A stretch of DNA of 64,000 nt, taken from positions 86,342,501-86,406,500 of the forward strand of contig NC_091245.1 in the NCBI RefSeq assembly GCF_042477335.2, read 5' to 3'. This document shows, piece after piece, positions 23,712 through 36,610 of the stretch. Under the pieces are notes generated by a model. The model was not told where the DNA came from, did not search any database, and saw nothing but the letters and a program-made list of their open reading frames with translations. The translations under genes were made by a program, and so were the position numbers. Positions within the stretch are counted from its first letter, which is position 1; each line of letters begins with the position of its first letter. The DNA is from Ovis canadensis (lineage: Eukaryota > Chordata > Mammalia > Artiodactyla > Bovidae).

Positions 23712-25540
23712 TGAATGATTGTCTGAGGAGGCTTTACAAATATCTGAGAAAAGAAGAGAAGACAAGGGCAAAGGAGAAAAGGAAAGATATACCCATCTGA
23801 ATGCAGAGTTCCAAAGAATAGCAAGTAAAGAAAAGAAAGCCTTCTTAAGTGAACAATGCAAAGAAATAGAGGAAAACAACAGAATGGGGAAGACTAGAGA
23901 TCTCTTCAAGAAAATTAGAGATATAAAGGAAACATTTATGCAAAGATGGGTGCAATAAAGGACAGGAATAGTATGGATCTAACAGAAGCAGAAGATACTA
24001 AGAAGAGGCGGCAAGAATACACAGAAGAACTATACAAAAAAGATCTTAATGACCCAGATAACCACGACGGTGTGATCACTCATCTGGAGCCAGACATACT
24101 GGGTGCGAAGTCAAGTTGGCCTTAGGAAGCATCACTACAAACAAAACTAGAGGAGGTGATGGAATTCCATGTGAGCTATTTCAAATCCTAAAAGATGATG
24201 CTGTGAAAGTGCTGCATTTGGAAAACTCAACGATGGCCACAGAACTGGAAAAGGTCAGTTTTCATTCCAATCCCAAAGAAGGGCAATGCCAAACAATGTT
24301 CAAACTACTGCACAATTGCATTCATTTCACATGCTAGCAAGGTAATGCTCAAAATCCTTCAAGCTAGGCTTCAACAGTACATGAACCAAGAACTTCTAGA
24401 TGTATGAGCTGGATTTAGAAAAGGCAGAGGAGCCAGAGATCAAATTACCAACATCCGGTGGATCACAGAAAAAGCTAGAGAATTCAAAAACAAAAACATC
24501 TATTTCTGCTTCACTGACTATGCTAAAGCCTCTGTGTAGCTCACAACATGTTGTGAAAAATTATTAAAGAGATGGGAATAGCAGACCACCTTACTGTTTT
24601 CTGAGAAATCTGAGGTCAAGAAGCAACAGAATAAAACATGTAGCAACAGACTGGTTCAAAATTGGGAAAGGAATATGTCAAGGCTATATATTATCATCCA
24701 GCTTATTTAACTTCTGTTCAGAATACACCATGCAGAATGCTGGGCTGGATGAAGCACAAGCTGGAATCAAGATTGCTGGGAGAAATATCAATAACCTCAG
24801 ATATGCAGATGACACCACCCTAATGGCAGAAAGTGAAGACGAACTAAAAAGCCTCTTGATGAAGGTGAAAGAGGAGAGTGAAAAAGCTGGCTTAAAACTC
24901 AACATTCAAAAAACTAAGATCATGGCATCCAGTTCCATCACTTCATGGCAAATAGATGGGCAAACAATGGAAACTTGTTTTGGGGAGGCTCCAAAATCAC
25001 GTGGATGGCGACTGCAGCCATGAAATTAAAAGACACTAGCTCCTTGGAAGAAAAGCTATGACAATGTATTAAAAAGCAGAGACATTACTTTGCAACAAAG
25101 GTCCATCTAGTCAAAGATATGGTTTTTCCAGGAGTCATGTATGGATGTGAGAGCTGGACCATAAAGAAGGCTGAGCATTGAAGAACTGATGCTTTAGAAC
25201 TGTGGTGTTGGAGAAGACTCTTGAGAGTCCCTTGGACTGCAAAGAGATCAAACCAGTCAATCCTAAAGGAAATCAGTCCTGAATATTCACTGGAAGGACT
25301 AATGCTAAAGCTGAAGCTCCTAACATTGGCTACCTGAGGCAAAGAGCTTACTCATTAGAAAAGACCCTGATGCTGGGAAAGAGGAGGAGACAACAGAGGA
25401 CAAGTTGGTTGGATGGCATCACCAACTCAATGGACATGAGTTTGGACAAACTCTGTGAGATGGTGAAGAACAGGGAAGCCTGGCATGCTGCAGACCATGA
25501 GGTTGCAAAGAGTTGGACACGACTGAGTGACTGAACAATA
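23712..25540 (+). mobile_element. BovB LINE, 5'-truncated, sense
   Basis: Starts in the spacer before the RT domain (TGTCTGAGGAGGCTTTAC) and runs through RT text (24730-25023 has RYADDTTLMAESEDELKSLL, with intact YADD) to the tail ending CGACTGAGTGACTGAACAA. Several frameshifts and stops. Confidence 0.88.
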
Positions 25541-25700
25541 GCAACAGTGGCAGAATCCCATCTAAAGAAAAAGCCTCTCATCTCTCTGTTTTCCTGCCTT
25601 AGGGCCTTCTGAAAAGCTACGGGAGCCTGTTGAACCTAGAAGTCTGGAAAGTTAAAGTCCTAAGATCATTCTTCAAATAAATGGGGATAGGAACTGGTAA

Positions 25701-25912
25701 GGGCTTCCCTTGTGGCTCAGCAGTAATGAACTCACATGCCAATGAAGGAGACACGGCTTCCATCCTTGGGGTCTGGAACAGCCCCTGGAGAAGGAAAAGG
25801 CAACCCACTCTAGTATTCTTGCCTGGGAAATCCCATGGACAGAGGGGTCTGGCAGGCATCATGTAGTTCATGGGGTTGCAGAGTTGGTCACAACTTAGCA
25901 ATTGAACAACAA
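25701..25912 (+). mobile_element. Bov-tA SINE
   Basis: GGGCTTCCCTTGTGGCTCAG head through TTGGTCACAACTTAGCAATT. The flanks GAACTGGTA and GAAATTGGTA are similar. Confidence 0.88.
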
Positions 25913-26154
25913 GAAATTGGTAGATAAATGCCTTAGCTCCTCTCCTCAGACAGATAATCCTGGGGACTACTCTGTCCACTTCTTACAAGTTCTGGCAGAA
26001 TCAAGTCCCTACCACCTACAGCTGAACCCTCATTTATGTACACTTACACTGGCTTTTCTTCCTTCTGTGTCTTACTGCATCAGTCCTTCCAATGAATTCC
26101 AATTCACCTCTGGGTGAATCCAAACCTAAACATTTGGTACCACTTCAAAAGTGG

Positions 26155-27125
26155 TCCTATCTACCAATTAAAGACTGTCAGAGTGGATCAAAAACCAAAA
26201 TCCAAATGTATGTTGGCTACAAGAAATCAACTTTAAAGACACATATGTTAAATGCAAATGAGTGGAGAAAAATATACCATGCTAACAGTAATCAAAATAA
26301 AGTGGGAGTAGTGATATTAATTTCAGATAGAGCTGACTTTAGAGCAAGGAAAGTTATCAGGGATAAAGATAAAGGGGTCAACTCTACAAAATGACATATT
26401 AGTCCTTAAATAATAGTCCTGATAGAACTGCAAAGAGAAATAGATGCATGTATTATAATAGTTGGAGATTTCAACATCTTCTATTAGAAATGGACATTTC
26501 CAGTGGACAGAATATCAGTAATAACATAGCTGAACTAAATAACACCATTACTAAACTGGAAATAACAGACATCCACTGACTACTTCATCCAACAGCAGCA
26601 GACTACACATTTTTCTCAAGAACACATGGAACACTCACCAAGACAGACCATATTTTGGACCATAAAACAGACCTTAACAAATTTAAAAGAATAGAACTCA
26701 AACAATGTCTGCTTCTCAGACCACAAAGGAATTAAACTAGAAATGAATGATAGAAAAATAATTGGAAAATACCAAAATATGTGGTGATTAAACAAAATGC
26801 TTCTTTTAAGTAACACACTGGTCAAAGAAGAAATCTCAAGAGAAATTTTAAAATATTTTAACTAAATGAAAATAAAAACACTATCAAAATTAGTGGGAAG
26901 CAGTACTTAAGGGGAAGTTTACAGTTTTGAATGTATACATTAGAAGAAAGATGAAAATGAATAAGTGTCCACCTTAGGAAAATAGAAAAAGAAGAGCAAA
27001 TCAAGCCAAGGGTAAGCAGAAGAAAAGTAATAATAATAATTAGAATAGAAATCAATGAAATTGAAAACAGGAAATCAATAGCTAAAATCAACAAAAATCA
27101 AATGCTGTTTTTTTGAAATGTGTTG
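26155..27125 (+). mobile_element. Old L1 LINE fragment (endonuclease region)
   Basis: Diverged L1 ORF2 5' part on the plus strand: text for VGDFN (near 26460), a TRTD-like patch, SDHKGIKLEMN (near 26710-26750) and the following coiled-coil spacer. Many stops. Confidence 0.75.
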
Positions 27126-27779
27126 CTAGAAGGTAAGCCTGCTCATATTATTAGAACTGAATCACTCACCAGTCATAGGCAACAAACACATGATTACTAG
27201 TGGTAAATGGGATGATGGTAACTTATGGTATGCTGTGGCATTACCATTACTAAGATTTTTAGCCACAGTGGCTTGGGATGAGGTACTAGTAGAAAGAAAA
27301 GCATCAAATCGTCAAGTATCATAATACTTGAACAATATGAGACTGTGGACCTGACTGGCTATGAGTCACTGCTTTAGAAACTTTGAAGAAAGAGAATGTC
27401 AAGTTTAGGTCAGTCAACTATCATTTTAAAAACTATTATGAACACTAAAATGCCTTCCTGGCAGCAATTTAAAGAGACCCTAATTTGAAGAAACCCACCT
27501 GCATCTGTGCACACAGAGTAGAGCTTCTCCTCGAACTATGGGTGAAGTGCCTACCCAAGGCCAAACCCTTCCATGAGCACTAGTTCCCATCTTCTTTCAC
27601 CCTCTCAGAGACTCAAGGATAGTAATAATTTACATTACTTGCACTACTCTCTCCTCTATCCTGTCATTAATGTTCCCCTCTTTACTGGATCTTTCTCCTA
27701 AGTATACAAACATGCTGTTGCTTCTTCCATTTTTAGAAAATCCTCTATCCCACATCTTCCTATAGTTACCACTCAATTT
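27126..27779. other. Intron, nothing recognised
   Basis: No exon or assignable repeat. Confidence 0.4.
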
Positions 27780-27975
27780 CTCTCAATTCTTCACAGACAA
27801 ACTCCTTGAAAGAGTTGTCAATTCTGTCTGTCTCCAGTTTCTATCACCTGTTTTCTCCATGGCATTTATCAACATCTGATTTGTTTGCTGCTGTATCCCC
27901 AGAACCTCGAATAAGATCTAGAACACATTAAATGCTCAAGAAACATCTGTTGCTGAAAGAAACATTTCTTGAATG
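27780..27975 (+). repeat. L2-like LINE 3' end
   Basis: TTGCTGCTGTATCCCCAGAA ... AATGCTCAAGAAACATCTGTTG matches the well-known L2 tail pattern (CACTGCTGTATCCCCAGCAC..CTCAATAAATATTTGTTG) with divergence. Confidence 0.6.
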
Positions 27976-28740
27976 AGTAAGCAAATCCCAATTTATATAA
28001 GTGATGTATGTTTTTAAGATGTGCATTACAACTAAGTCTAGTATCCTATACAACCATTCATTTGCTTTTAAACAATTTGGGTTGAGAAAGGATAGTATTT
28101 ATTTTTGATCTTTTCTTAAAATTTTGAGGTCATCTGACTTTGTAAACCAAGGTTCTACAAAAGAAGTAAATTAATGCTATGTATTATTAAATGTTTAAAG
28201 AAAAAAATTACTATAAGATTTACATTGAAAATGGAAAACTGGGGATGCACAGTGTACTCAGACTCTAATGTGATGCTAATAATTTATATTACTTGAAAAT
28301 AAATATAGCTCATCTCAAAGTGAATTATTTGAGCAAAAGTAAAATCCTAAATCAGATGAACAATGTTTTTTGTTTTGCCTTTGTTTCTTTTTCAGATTAA
28401 CAAATTTTAAAAGAAATATTCACATTATTAAAAGTAAAAACAATACTGAAATGTTTTTTGAGGGTCTCTCACGTGGGGAAACTGAAATTAAAAGAACTAC
28501 TAATAGACAATAGAATAGATTATATTACAGTTATAATATGGTCCAGGGACTATCTCTTGCAAACAAAAGCAATATAAAAATATCAAAAATAAATAAGAAT
28601 AACTAAAGTCACTTATATTTAAAGTCACATCTATTGCTTGAGCACACTCCAGCAATGTTTTATGTTCTCTCTCACAAAAGTATAAAATTTTTAAAATTTA
28701 AAATCTGTCTTCTAAAATTCCATAGACAGTAATATTTTAC
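27976..28740. other. Intron, AT-rich, nothing recognised
   Basis: Sequence just downstream (gene sense) of the 28741-28893 exon. No feature beyond the donor site. Confidence 0.4.
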
Positions 28741-28893
28741 CTGTTCATAGGTCCCAACCTTGAGCGCTGTCTCAGGTGCAATTTTTAAAACATTTACACC
28801 ATTTCCTCGCCAAAGAGAAAGAATTCCACCTTCTTTTACCATCTGCTTAAACCCATCCAGCAATTTCATTTTCCCTGACTGTAAACTATGAAT
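28741..28893 (-). CDS. SLC25A24-like: Exon 4 of 8: matrix helix and H2 of carrier repeat 1
   Basis: This is a 153-bp, 51-codon, phase 0-0 exon. It reads [20 protein letters not shown], then [20 protein letters not shown] and [11 protein letters not shown]. It contains the EGG-SLWRGNG-N matrix-loop motif, diagnostic of SCaMC carriers, and helix H2. The acceptor is CTGTTTATTTCTAG and the donor is CAG|GTAAAA. Family members usually read ETAVKFWAYEQ or close to it; here the aromatic FW pair is replaced by VG, an unusual change in a conserved helix. The exon has no stop or frameshift. Confidence 0.92.
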
Positions 28894-29089
28894 CTAGAAA
28901 TAAACAGCAAATTTACCTATTTAAAAATTTATTTTGCTGGTAATATAGCATTGATATGACTAACAAAATGATGATACATATATGTATAAACTTATGATCT
29001 TCAAAATAATTTTCATTTTCCTTTAGAGACATATAAAGTTGATAACATTAATTGGCTGTTGTCCCCAAATACATACTTTAATTTCACAC

Positions 29090-29197
29090 ATGGATCGCAT
29101 GTACACCCGTGGTGGATTCATGTCAATGTATGGCAAAACCAATACAGTATTGTAAAGTAAAATAAAGTAAAAATAAAAATTAAAAAAAAAGAATTAA
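29090..29197 (+). mobile_element. Very short L1 3' end
   Basis: CCCGTGGTGGATTCATGTCA and TATGGCAAAACCAATACAGT followed by an A-rich tail match the 3' terminus of ruminant L1. Only about 100 bases were inserted. Confidence 0.75.
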
Positions 29198-29378
29198 ACA
29201 AACAGGTATAACTTGGTTTTCAGAGAATTTTTTCATACACAAGATGTATTGTTGCTGCTAAAATATTACAGGTTCATTAAAGAGTGCATTGAAGTGCATG
29301 AAAAATACATCAAACTTTCAATACTCCTGGGTAGAGAGGTGTTATTGGTTGAATTGTGTGTCCCCTGAAATCATATGC

Positions 29379-29595
29379 ATGTCAAGTCACTTCAGTTGTG
29401 TCTAACTCTTTGTGACCCTAAGGACTGTAGCCCATCAGGGTCCTCTGTCCATGGGATTGTCCAGACAAGAATACTGGACTGGGCTGCCAAGCCTTCCTCC
29501 AGGGCATCTTCCTGACCCCGAGATCAAACCTGCATTTCTTATGTCTCCTGAATTGGTGGGCAGATTCTTTACCACTAGCGCCACCTGGGAAGGCC
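29379..29595 (-). mobile_element. Bov-tA SINE
   Basis: Antisense copy ending TTCTTTACCACTAGCGCCAC. It splits an older repeat-like sequence (GAATTGTGTGTCCCCTGAAA before, TAAGTCCTGATCCTTAGTG after). Confidence 0.9.
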
Positions 29596-30820
29596 GAAAC
29601 TTATATCTTTAAGTCCTGATCCTTAGTGTCTTTGAAAGAGACCTTATTTAGAGACACGGTCTTTACTAGGATAATTAAGTTAAAGTAAGGTCATTAAGTT
29701 CACCTTAAGCATCTGAATGCAGCATTTCAAATAATAGCAAGGAGAGATAAGAAAGCCTTCCTCAGCAATCAGTGAAAAGAAATAGAGGAAAACAACAGAA
29801 TGGGAAAGACTAGAGATCTCTTCAAGAAAATTAGAGATACTAAGGGAACATTTTATGCAAAGATAGGCTCAATAAAGGACAGAAATGGTATGGACCTAAC
29901 AGAAGCAAAAAATATTAAGAAGAGGTGGCAAGAATACATAGAAGAACTGTGCAAAAAAGATCTCCAAGACCCAGATAATCACGATGGTGTGATCATTCAC
30001 CTAGAGCCAGACATCCTGGAATGTGAAGTCAAGGGGGCCTTAGAAAGCATCACTATGAACAAAGCTAGTGGAGGTAATGGAATTCCAGTGGAGCTATTTC
30101 AAATCCTGGACGATGATGCTGTGAAAGTGCTGCACTCAATATGCCAGCAAATTTGGAAAACTCAGCAGTGGCCACAATACTGGAAAAGGCCAGTTTTCAT
30201 TCCAACCCCAAAGAAAGGCAATGCCAAAGGATGCTCAAACTACCAAACAATTGCATTCATCTCACACGCCAGTAAAGTAATGCTCAAAATTCTCCAAGCC
30301 AGGCTTTAGCAGTATGTGAACCGTGAACTTCCAGATGTTCAAGCTGGTTTTAGAAAAGGCAGAGAAACCAGAGATCAAATTGCCAACATCCGCTGGATCA
30401 TCGATAAAGCAAGAGAGTTCCAGAAAAACATCTATTTCTGCTTTATTGACTATGCCAAAGCCTTTGACTGTGTGGATCACTAGAAACTGTAAAAAATTCT
30501 GAAAGAGATGGGCATACCAGACCACCTGACCTGCCTCTTGAGACACCTGTATGCAGGTCAGGAAGCAACAGTTAGAACTGGACATGGAACAACAGACTGG
30601 TTCCAAATAGGAAAAGGAGTACGTCAAGGCTGTATATTGTCACCCTGCTTATTTAACTTCTATGCAGAGTACATCATGAGAAACGCTGGCTGGAAGAAGC
30701 ACAAGCTGGAATCAAGATTGCCGGGACAAATATCAATAACCTCAGATATGCAGACACCACCCTTATGGCAGAAAGTGAAGAGGAACTAAAACGCTCTTGA
30801 TGAAAGTGAAAGAGGAGAGT

Positions 30821-32082
30821 TGCCGGAGTCCAGCCCCAGTGGATCCAGGATAATTTGAAGGGGAGATGGAATCGGAGTCCTAGGAAAAAACTTATTTAAT
30901 TACAGATATAAAGAGAGATCAGAAAAGAATAGCGTAGTAGGAAAATTAGTGGAGAAAAAGAGGCTGAATAACTTGGTTTACGTGGAATACCAATCACCAC
31001 CTATGTAGGCCACAGGCATCTTTCCATTCTCCCGAAGGAGAGGAGGCATGAGGCCTCCTCAGTCCGATCTTAGAAGCCCAGGCAAAATTAGCAGGCTTGG
31101 TGAGTACCCACGTTCCAGATGGGAATTCAGCCAGAAGGGGGAAGAAAGAATGACACGGGGGAATCAGTCTTTCCAGAAACTGATCTGATTTCTTTATTTT
31201 TCAGGTTTGCTTATATACTTTTTGTTATACATAGGGATGAATACAGAGTCATGCAGGGGTCAGCAGACTTGACCCTTGTCACAATCAGGTGCTTCATATA
31301 AAATTATGCAAAGGTCTTATGGGTTTTACATCATCTTTGGCCATAAGGCCTGCTGACATTTTATGGCCCTTTCTGATAACAGTCAGTCAACCAGAAAACT
31401 TATTTTTTCCAGGAGTGATTTTTTTTAAACCAGGCGCCACCCTCCAAATAAAGTTGCATTCCTATAGGGTGAGGGTGTAGTGGGTTACAATCAAGAAAGG
31501 AATTTACTTAGCCTAAGGTTTAACACGATTAATCTTAAAGGTTAATACTTATTTCTCCTATATGCTAGTTATATTCATTATAAGGGCAAGGAATATGGAG
31601 ATTTAGCAGCAAATATTGGCTCAACAAATGAAAAACCCTTCACCAATATATTTCTAATCAACCCACTAATACTATACTAATAATTTTATAACTTCTCAAA
31701 AGAATCTGTATTTAGAAAGTTTTAAAGCATCTCATGCCTCTCACGGTTGGGAGGCTGTAAACAATCACGTGTGGCCGGAAGAACCTGCTTAGGCAGGCTA
31801 GAGAAACTTCAGAGGAGTGTGTAAGTTGAAACACTCTTGTCACGCCCAGGAATTTTTATTAACTGGAGCTGCAAGTTAACTACTTCTCTGAGAGAAATGG
31901 TGATGGGGGAGAGCCCCCTGTGGTCAGAGGTATAGGTGAAAGCATAAGACAGACTCTGGTTTTGGGGGTAGATACTTGGGAACAGGAGGTTTCCTGAGGC
32001 TCGATCCCGCCTTTGCATGTGCCGAAGCCTCCTTCCTCATGACCTTTGCCATGGGCGGAGTTCCTCATGATGGCTCCCAACA
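30821..32082 (-). mobile_element. Solo endogenous-retrovirus LTR (copy 1), 6-bp target duplication
   Basis: A 1262-bp unit starting TGCCGGAGTCCAGCCCC and ending GGCTCCCAACA (plus strand), inserted in the BovB. GAGAGT flanks it at 30815-30820 and 32083-32088. Minus-strand control signals give its orientation: GTATATAAG (31211-31218) and AATAAA (31193-31198). It is homologous to the LTR at 38412-39457. No internal viral genes adjoin it, so it is a solo LTR left by LTR-LTR recombination. The 6-bp duplication fits class II (beta-type) elements. Confidence 0.88.
31193..31198 (-). terminator. LTR polyadenylation signal AATAAA in host-gene sense
   Basis: It lies just after the LTR's TATA-like box (31211-31218) on the same strand as the host gene, inside the intron between the 42425-42583 and 28741-28893 exons. 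It could in principle end host transcripts early. Confidence 0.5.
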
Positions 32083-32873
32083 GAGAGTGAAAAAGTTGGC
32101 TTAAAATTCAACATTCAGAAAACGAAGATCATGTCCTCTGGTCCCATCACTTCATGAGAAATAAATGGTGAAAGAGTAGAAACAGTGTCACACTTTATTT
32201 TGGGGGGCTCCAAAACACTGCAGATGGTGATTGCAGCCAAGAAATTAAAAGACCCTTACTCCTTGGAAGGAAAGTTACGACCAACCTAGATATGTTTAAA
32301 GTAGACATTACAGTGCCAACAAAGGTCCGTTTAGTCAAGGCTATGGTTTTTCCAGTGGTCATGTACGGATGTGAGAGTTGGACTGTAAAGAAAGCTGAGC
32401 ACCAAAGAATTAATGCTTTTTAACTGCGGTGTTGGAGAAGACACTTGAGAGTCCCTTGGACTGAAAGGTGATCCAACCAGTCCATCCTAAAGGAGATCAG
32501 TCCTGGGTGTTCACTGGAAGGACTGATGCTAAAACTGAAACTCCAATATTTTGGCCACCTCATGCGAAGAGTTGACTCATTGGAAAAGACCCTGATGCTG
32601 GAAGGGATTGGGGGCAGGAGGAGAAGGGGATGACAGAGGATGAGATGGCTGGATGGCATCACCAACTCAATGGACATGAGTTTGGGTAAAGTCAGTGAGT
32701 TGGTGATGGACAGGGAGGCCTGGTGTGCTCGAATTCATGGGGTCACAAAGACTCGGACACTGAGCGACTAAACTGAACTGAATAGGAGAAAAGCTATTAA
32801 AAATTCCAACATATGGAGGCTGAACAACACGCTTCTGAATAACCAACATATCACAGATGAAATCAAAATATGC

Positions 32874-34434
32874 ATCAGTTCAGCCGCTCAGTTGTGTCCA
32901 ACTCTTTGCGACCCCAAGAATGGCAGCATGCCAGGCCTCCCTGTCCATCACCAACACCCGGAGTTCACTCAGACTCGCATCCATCAAGTCAATGATGCCA
33001 TCCAGCCATCTAATCCTCGGTCGTCCCCTTCTCCTCCTGCCCACAATCCCTCCCAGCATCGAAGTCTTTTCCAATGAGTCAACTCTTCCCATGAGGTGGC
33101 CAAAGTACTGGAGTTTCAGCTTTAGCATCATTCCTTCCAAAGAAATCCCAGGGCTGATCTCCTTCAGAATGGACTGGTTGGATCTCCTTGCAGTCCAAGG
33201 GACTCTCATGAGTCATCTCCAACACCACAGTTCAAAAGCATCCATTCTTCGGCGCTCAGCCTTCTTCACAGTCCAACTCTCACATCCATACATGACCACA
33301 GGAAAAACCATAGCCTTGACTAGACGGACCTTAGTCAGCAAAGTAATGTTTCTGCTTTTCAATATACTATCTAGGTTGGTCATAACTTTCGTTCCAAAGA
33401 GTAAGCGTCTTTTAATTTCATGGCTGCAATAAATATCTGCAGTGATTTTGGAGCCCCCCAAAATAAAGTCTGACACTGTTTCCACTGTTTCTCCATCTAT
33501 TTCCCATGGAGTGATGGGACGAGATGCCATGATCTTCGTTTTCTGAATGTTGACCTTTAAGCCAACTTTTTCACTCTCCTCTTTCACTTTCATCAAGAGG
33601 CTTTTTAGTTCCTCTTCACTTTCTGCCATAAGGGTGGTGTCATCTGCATATCTGAGGTGATTGATATTTCTCCCGGCAATCTTGATTCCAGCTTGTGTTT
33701 CTTCCATCCAGTGTTTCTCATGATGTACTCTGCATAGAAGTTAAATAAGCAGGGTGACAACATACAGCCTTGACAAACTCCTTTTCCTATTTGGAACCAG
33801 TCTGTTGCTCCATGTCCAATTCTAACTGTTGCTTCCTGACCTGCATACAGGTGTCTCAAGAGGCAGGTCAGGTGGTCTGGTATGCCCATCTCTTTCAGAA
33901 TTTTCCACAGTTTCTAGTGATCCACACAGTCAAAGGCTTTGGCATAGTCAATAAGGCAGAAATAGATGTTTTTTCTGGAACTCTCTTGCTTTTTCGATGA
34001 TCCAGCGGATGTTGGCAATTTGATCTCTGGTTCCTCTGCCTTTTCTAAAACCAGCTTGAACCAGTTCACGTTTTGCTGAAGCCTGGCTTGGAGAATTTGG
34101 AGCATTACTTTAGTAGCGTGTGAGATGAGTGCAATTGTGTGGTAGTTTGAGCATTCTTTGGCATTACCTTTCTTTGGGATTGGAATGAAAACTGGCCTTT
34201 TACAGTCATGTGGCCCCTGCTGAGTTTTCCAAATTTGCTGGCATATTGAGTGCAGCACTTTCACAGCATCATCTTTCAGGATTTGAAATAGCTCTACTGG
34301 AATTCCATCACCTCCATAGCTTTGTTCGTAGTGATGCTTCCTAAGGCCCACTTGATTTCACATTCCAATATGTCTGGCTCTAGATGAGTGATCACACCAT
34401 CATGATTATCCAGGTCGTGAAGATCCTTTTTGTA
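32874..34434 (-). mobile_element. BovB LINE, 5'-truncated, inserted in the L1
   Basis: Opens with CAGTTCAGCCGCTCAGTTG (reverse of the element's 3' end). Minus-strand frames 33213-33707, 33605-33889 and 33914-34351 encode the RT (RYADDTTLMAESEEELKSLL, IPDHLTCLLRHLYAGQEATV). The YADD box is intact but the frame is shifted. L1 sequence matches on both sides: ...AAATATGCAT | AGAAAC.... Confidence 0.92.
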
Positions 34435-34900
34435 TAGAAACAAATGAAAATGAAAGCACAACAACCCAACCAGTGTGAGACACTGTAAACGCAGTGCTAA
34501 GGGGAAGGTTCATAGCCATACAGACATACATCAAGAAACAAGAAAAAAGTCAAATAAATAACCTAACTCTACACCTAAAGCAACTTGAAAAGGAAGAAAT
34601 GAAGAACCCCAGGGTTAGTAGAAGGAAAGAAATCTTAAAAATTAAGGCAGAAATAAACGCAAAAGAAAGAAAAGAGACCATAGCAAAAACTAACAAAGCC
34701 AAAAGATGGTTCTTTGAGAGGATAAATAAAATCAATAAACCATTAGCCAGACTCATCAAAAAACAAAGGGAGAAAAATCAAATCAATAAAATTAGAAATG
34801 AAAATGGAGAGATCATCTGTGTTGTATCATCTGCAACACAGAAATACAAAGGATCATAAGAGACTACTATCAGCAATGATATGCCAGTAAACGGGACAAC

Positions 34901-36610
34901 TTGGAAGAAATGGACAAATTCTTAGAAAAGTACAATTTTCCAAAACTGAACCAGGAAGAAATAGAAAATCTTAACAGACCCATCACAAGCACAGAAATTG
35001 AAACTGTAATCAGAAATCTTCCAGAAAACAAAAGCCCAGGTCCAGACGGCTTCACAGCTGAATTCTACCAAAAATTTAGAGAAGAGCTAACACCTACCCT
35101 ACTCAAAGTCTTCCAGAAAATTTCAGAGGAAGGTAAACTTCCAAACTCATTCTATGAGGCCACCATAACCCTAATACCAAAACCTCACAAAGATGCCACA
35201 AAAAAAGAAAACTACAGGCCAATATTACTGATGAAATTGATGCAAAAATCGTTAACAAAATTCTAGCAATCAGAATCCAACAACACATTAAAGAGATCAT
35301 ACACCATGACCAAGTGGGCTTTATCCCAGGGATGCAAGAATTCTTTAATATCTGCAAATCAATCAATGTAATACACCACATTAACAAATTGAAAATAAAA
35401 GCCATATGATTATCTCAATAGATGCAGAGAAAGCCTTTGACAAAATTCAACATCCATTTATGATAAAAACTCTCCAGAAAGCAGGAATAGAAGGAACATA
35501 CCTCAACATAATAAAAGCCATATATGACAAACCCACAGCAAACATTATCCTCAATGGTGAAAAATTGACAGCATTTCCCCTGAAGTCAGGAACAAGACAA
35601 GGGTGCCCACTCTCACCACTACTATTCAACATAGTTTTGGGAGTTTGGGCCACAGCAATCAGAGCAGAAAAAGAAATAAAAGGAATCCAGATTGGAAAAG
35701 AAGAAGTAAAACTCTCACTGTTTGCAAATGACATGATCCTCTACATAGAAAACCCTAAAGACTCCAACAGAAAATTACTAGAGCTAATCAATGACTACAG
35801 TAATGTTGCAGGATATAAAATCAACACACAGAAATCCCTTGCATTCCTATACACTAATAATGAGAAAATATAAAGAGAAATTAAGGAAACAATTCCATTC
35901 ACCACTGCAACGAAAAGAATAAAATACTTGGGAATATATCTACCTAAAGAAACTAAAGACCTATATATAGAAAACTTTAAAACACTGGTGAAAGAAATCA
36001 AAGAGGACACAAATAGATGGAGAAATATACTGTGTTCATGGATCAGAATAATCAATATAGTGAAAATGAGTATACTACCCAAAGCAATCTATAGATTCAA
36101 TGCAATCCCTATCAAGCTACTAATGGTATTTTTCACAGAACTAGAACAAATAATTTCACAATTTGCATGGAAATACAAGAAACTTCGTATACCAAAGCAA
36201 TCTTGAGAAAGAAGAATGGAACTGGAGGAATCAACCTGCCTCACTTCAGGCTCTACTACAAAGCCATAGTCATCAAGACAGTATGGTACTGGCACAAAGA
36301 CAGAAATATAGATCAATGGAACAAAATAGAAAGCCCAGAGATAAATCCACACACCTATGAACACCTTATCTTTGACAAAGGAGGCAAGAATATACAATGG
36401 AGAAAAGACAATCTCTTTAACAAGTGGTGCTGGGAAAACTGGCCAACCACTTGTAAAAGAATGAAACTAGAACACTTTCTAACACCATACACAAAAATAA
36501 ACTCAAAATGGATTAAAGATCTAAATGTAAGACCAGAAAATACAAAACTCCTAGAGGAGAACATAGGCAAAACAATCTCTGACATAAATCACAGCTGCTG
36601 CTGCTGCTAA
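34901..36610 (+). pseudogene. L1 ORF2 reverse transcriptase, broken into frames
   Basis: Frames 34901-35266, 35406-35873, 35928-36206 and 36167-36610 are consecutive pieces of L1 ORF2 ([70 protein letters not shown]). Breaks lie near 35240, 35873 and 36200. The first catalytic Asp of the RT box is Asn. Confidence 0.88.

Larger units (their letters stand above)
29706..32781 (+). mobile_element. BovB LINE, 5'-truncated, split by a solo LTR
   Basis: The plus-strand frame 29800-30309 encodes MGKTRDLFKKIRDTKGTFYA ... KASGGNGIPVELFQI, and 30508-30789 encodes IPDHLTCLLRHLYAGQEATV. After the LTR (30821-32082) the RT 3' part and the BovB tail resume (32089-32781). The RT box has lost one Asp codon (RYADTT). 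The tail ends CTAAACTGAACTGAA. Confidence 0.9.
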
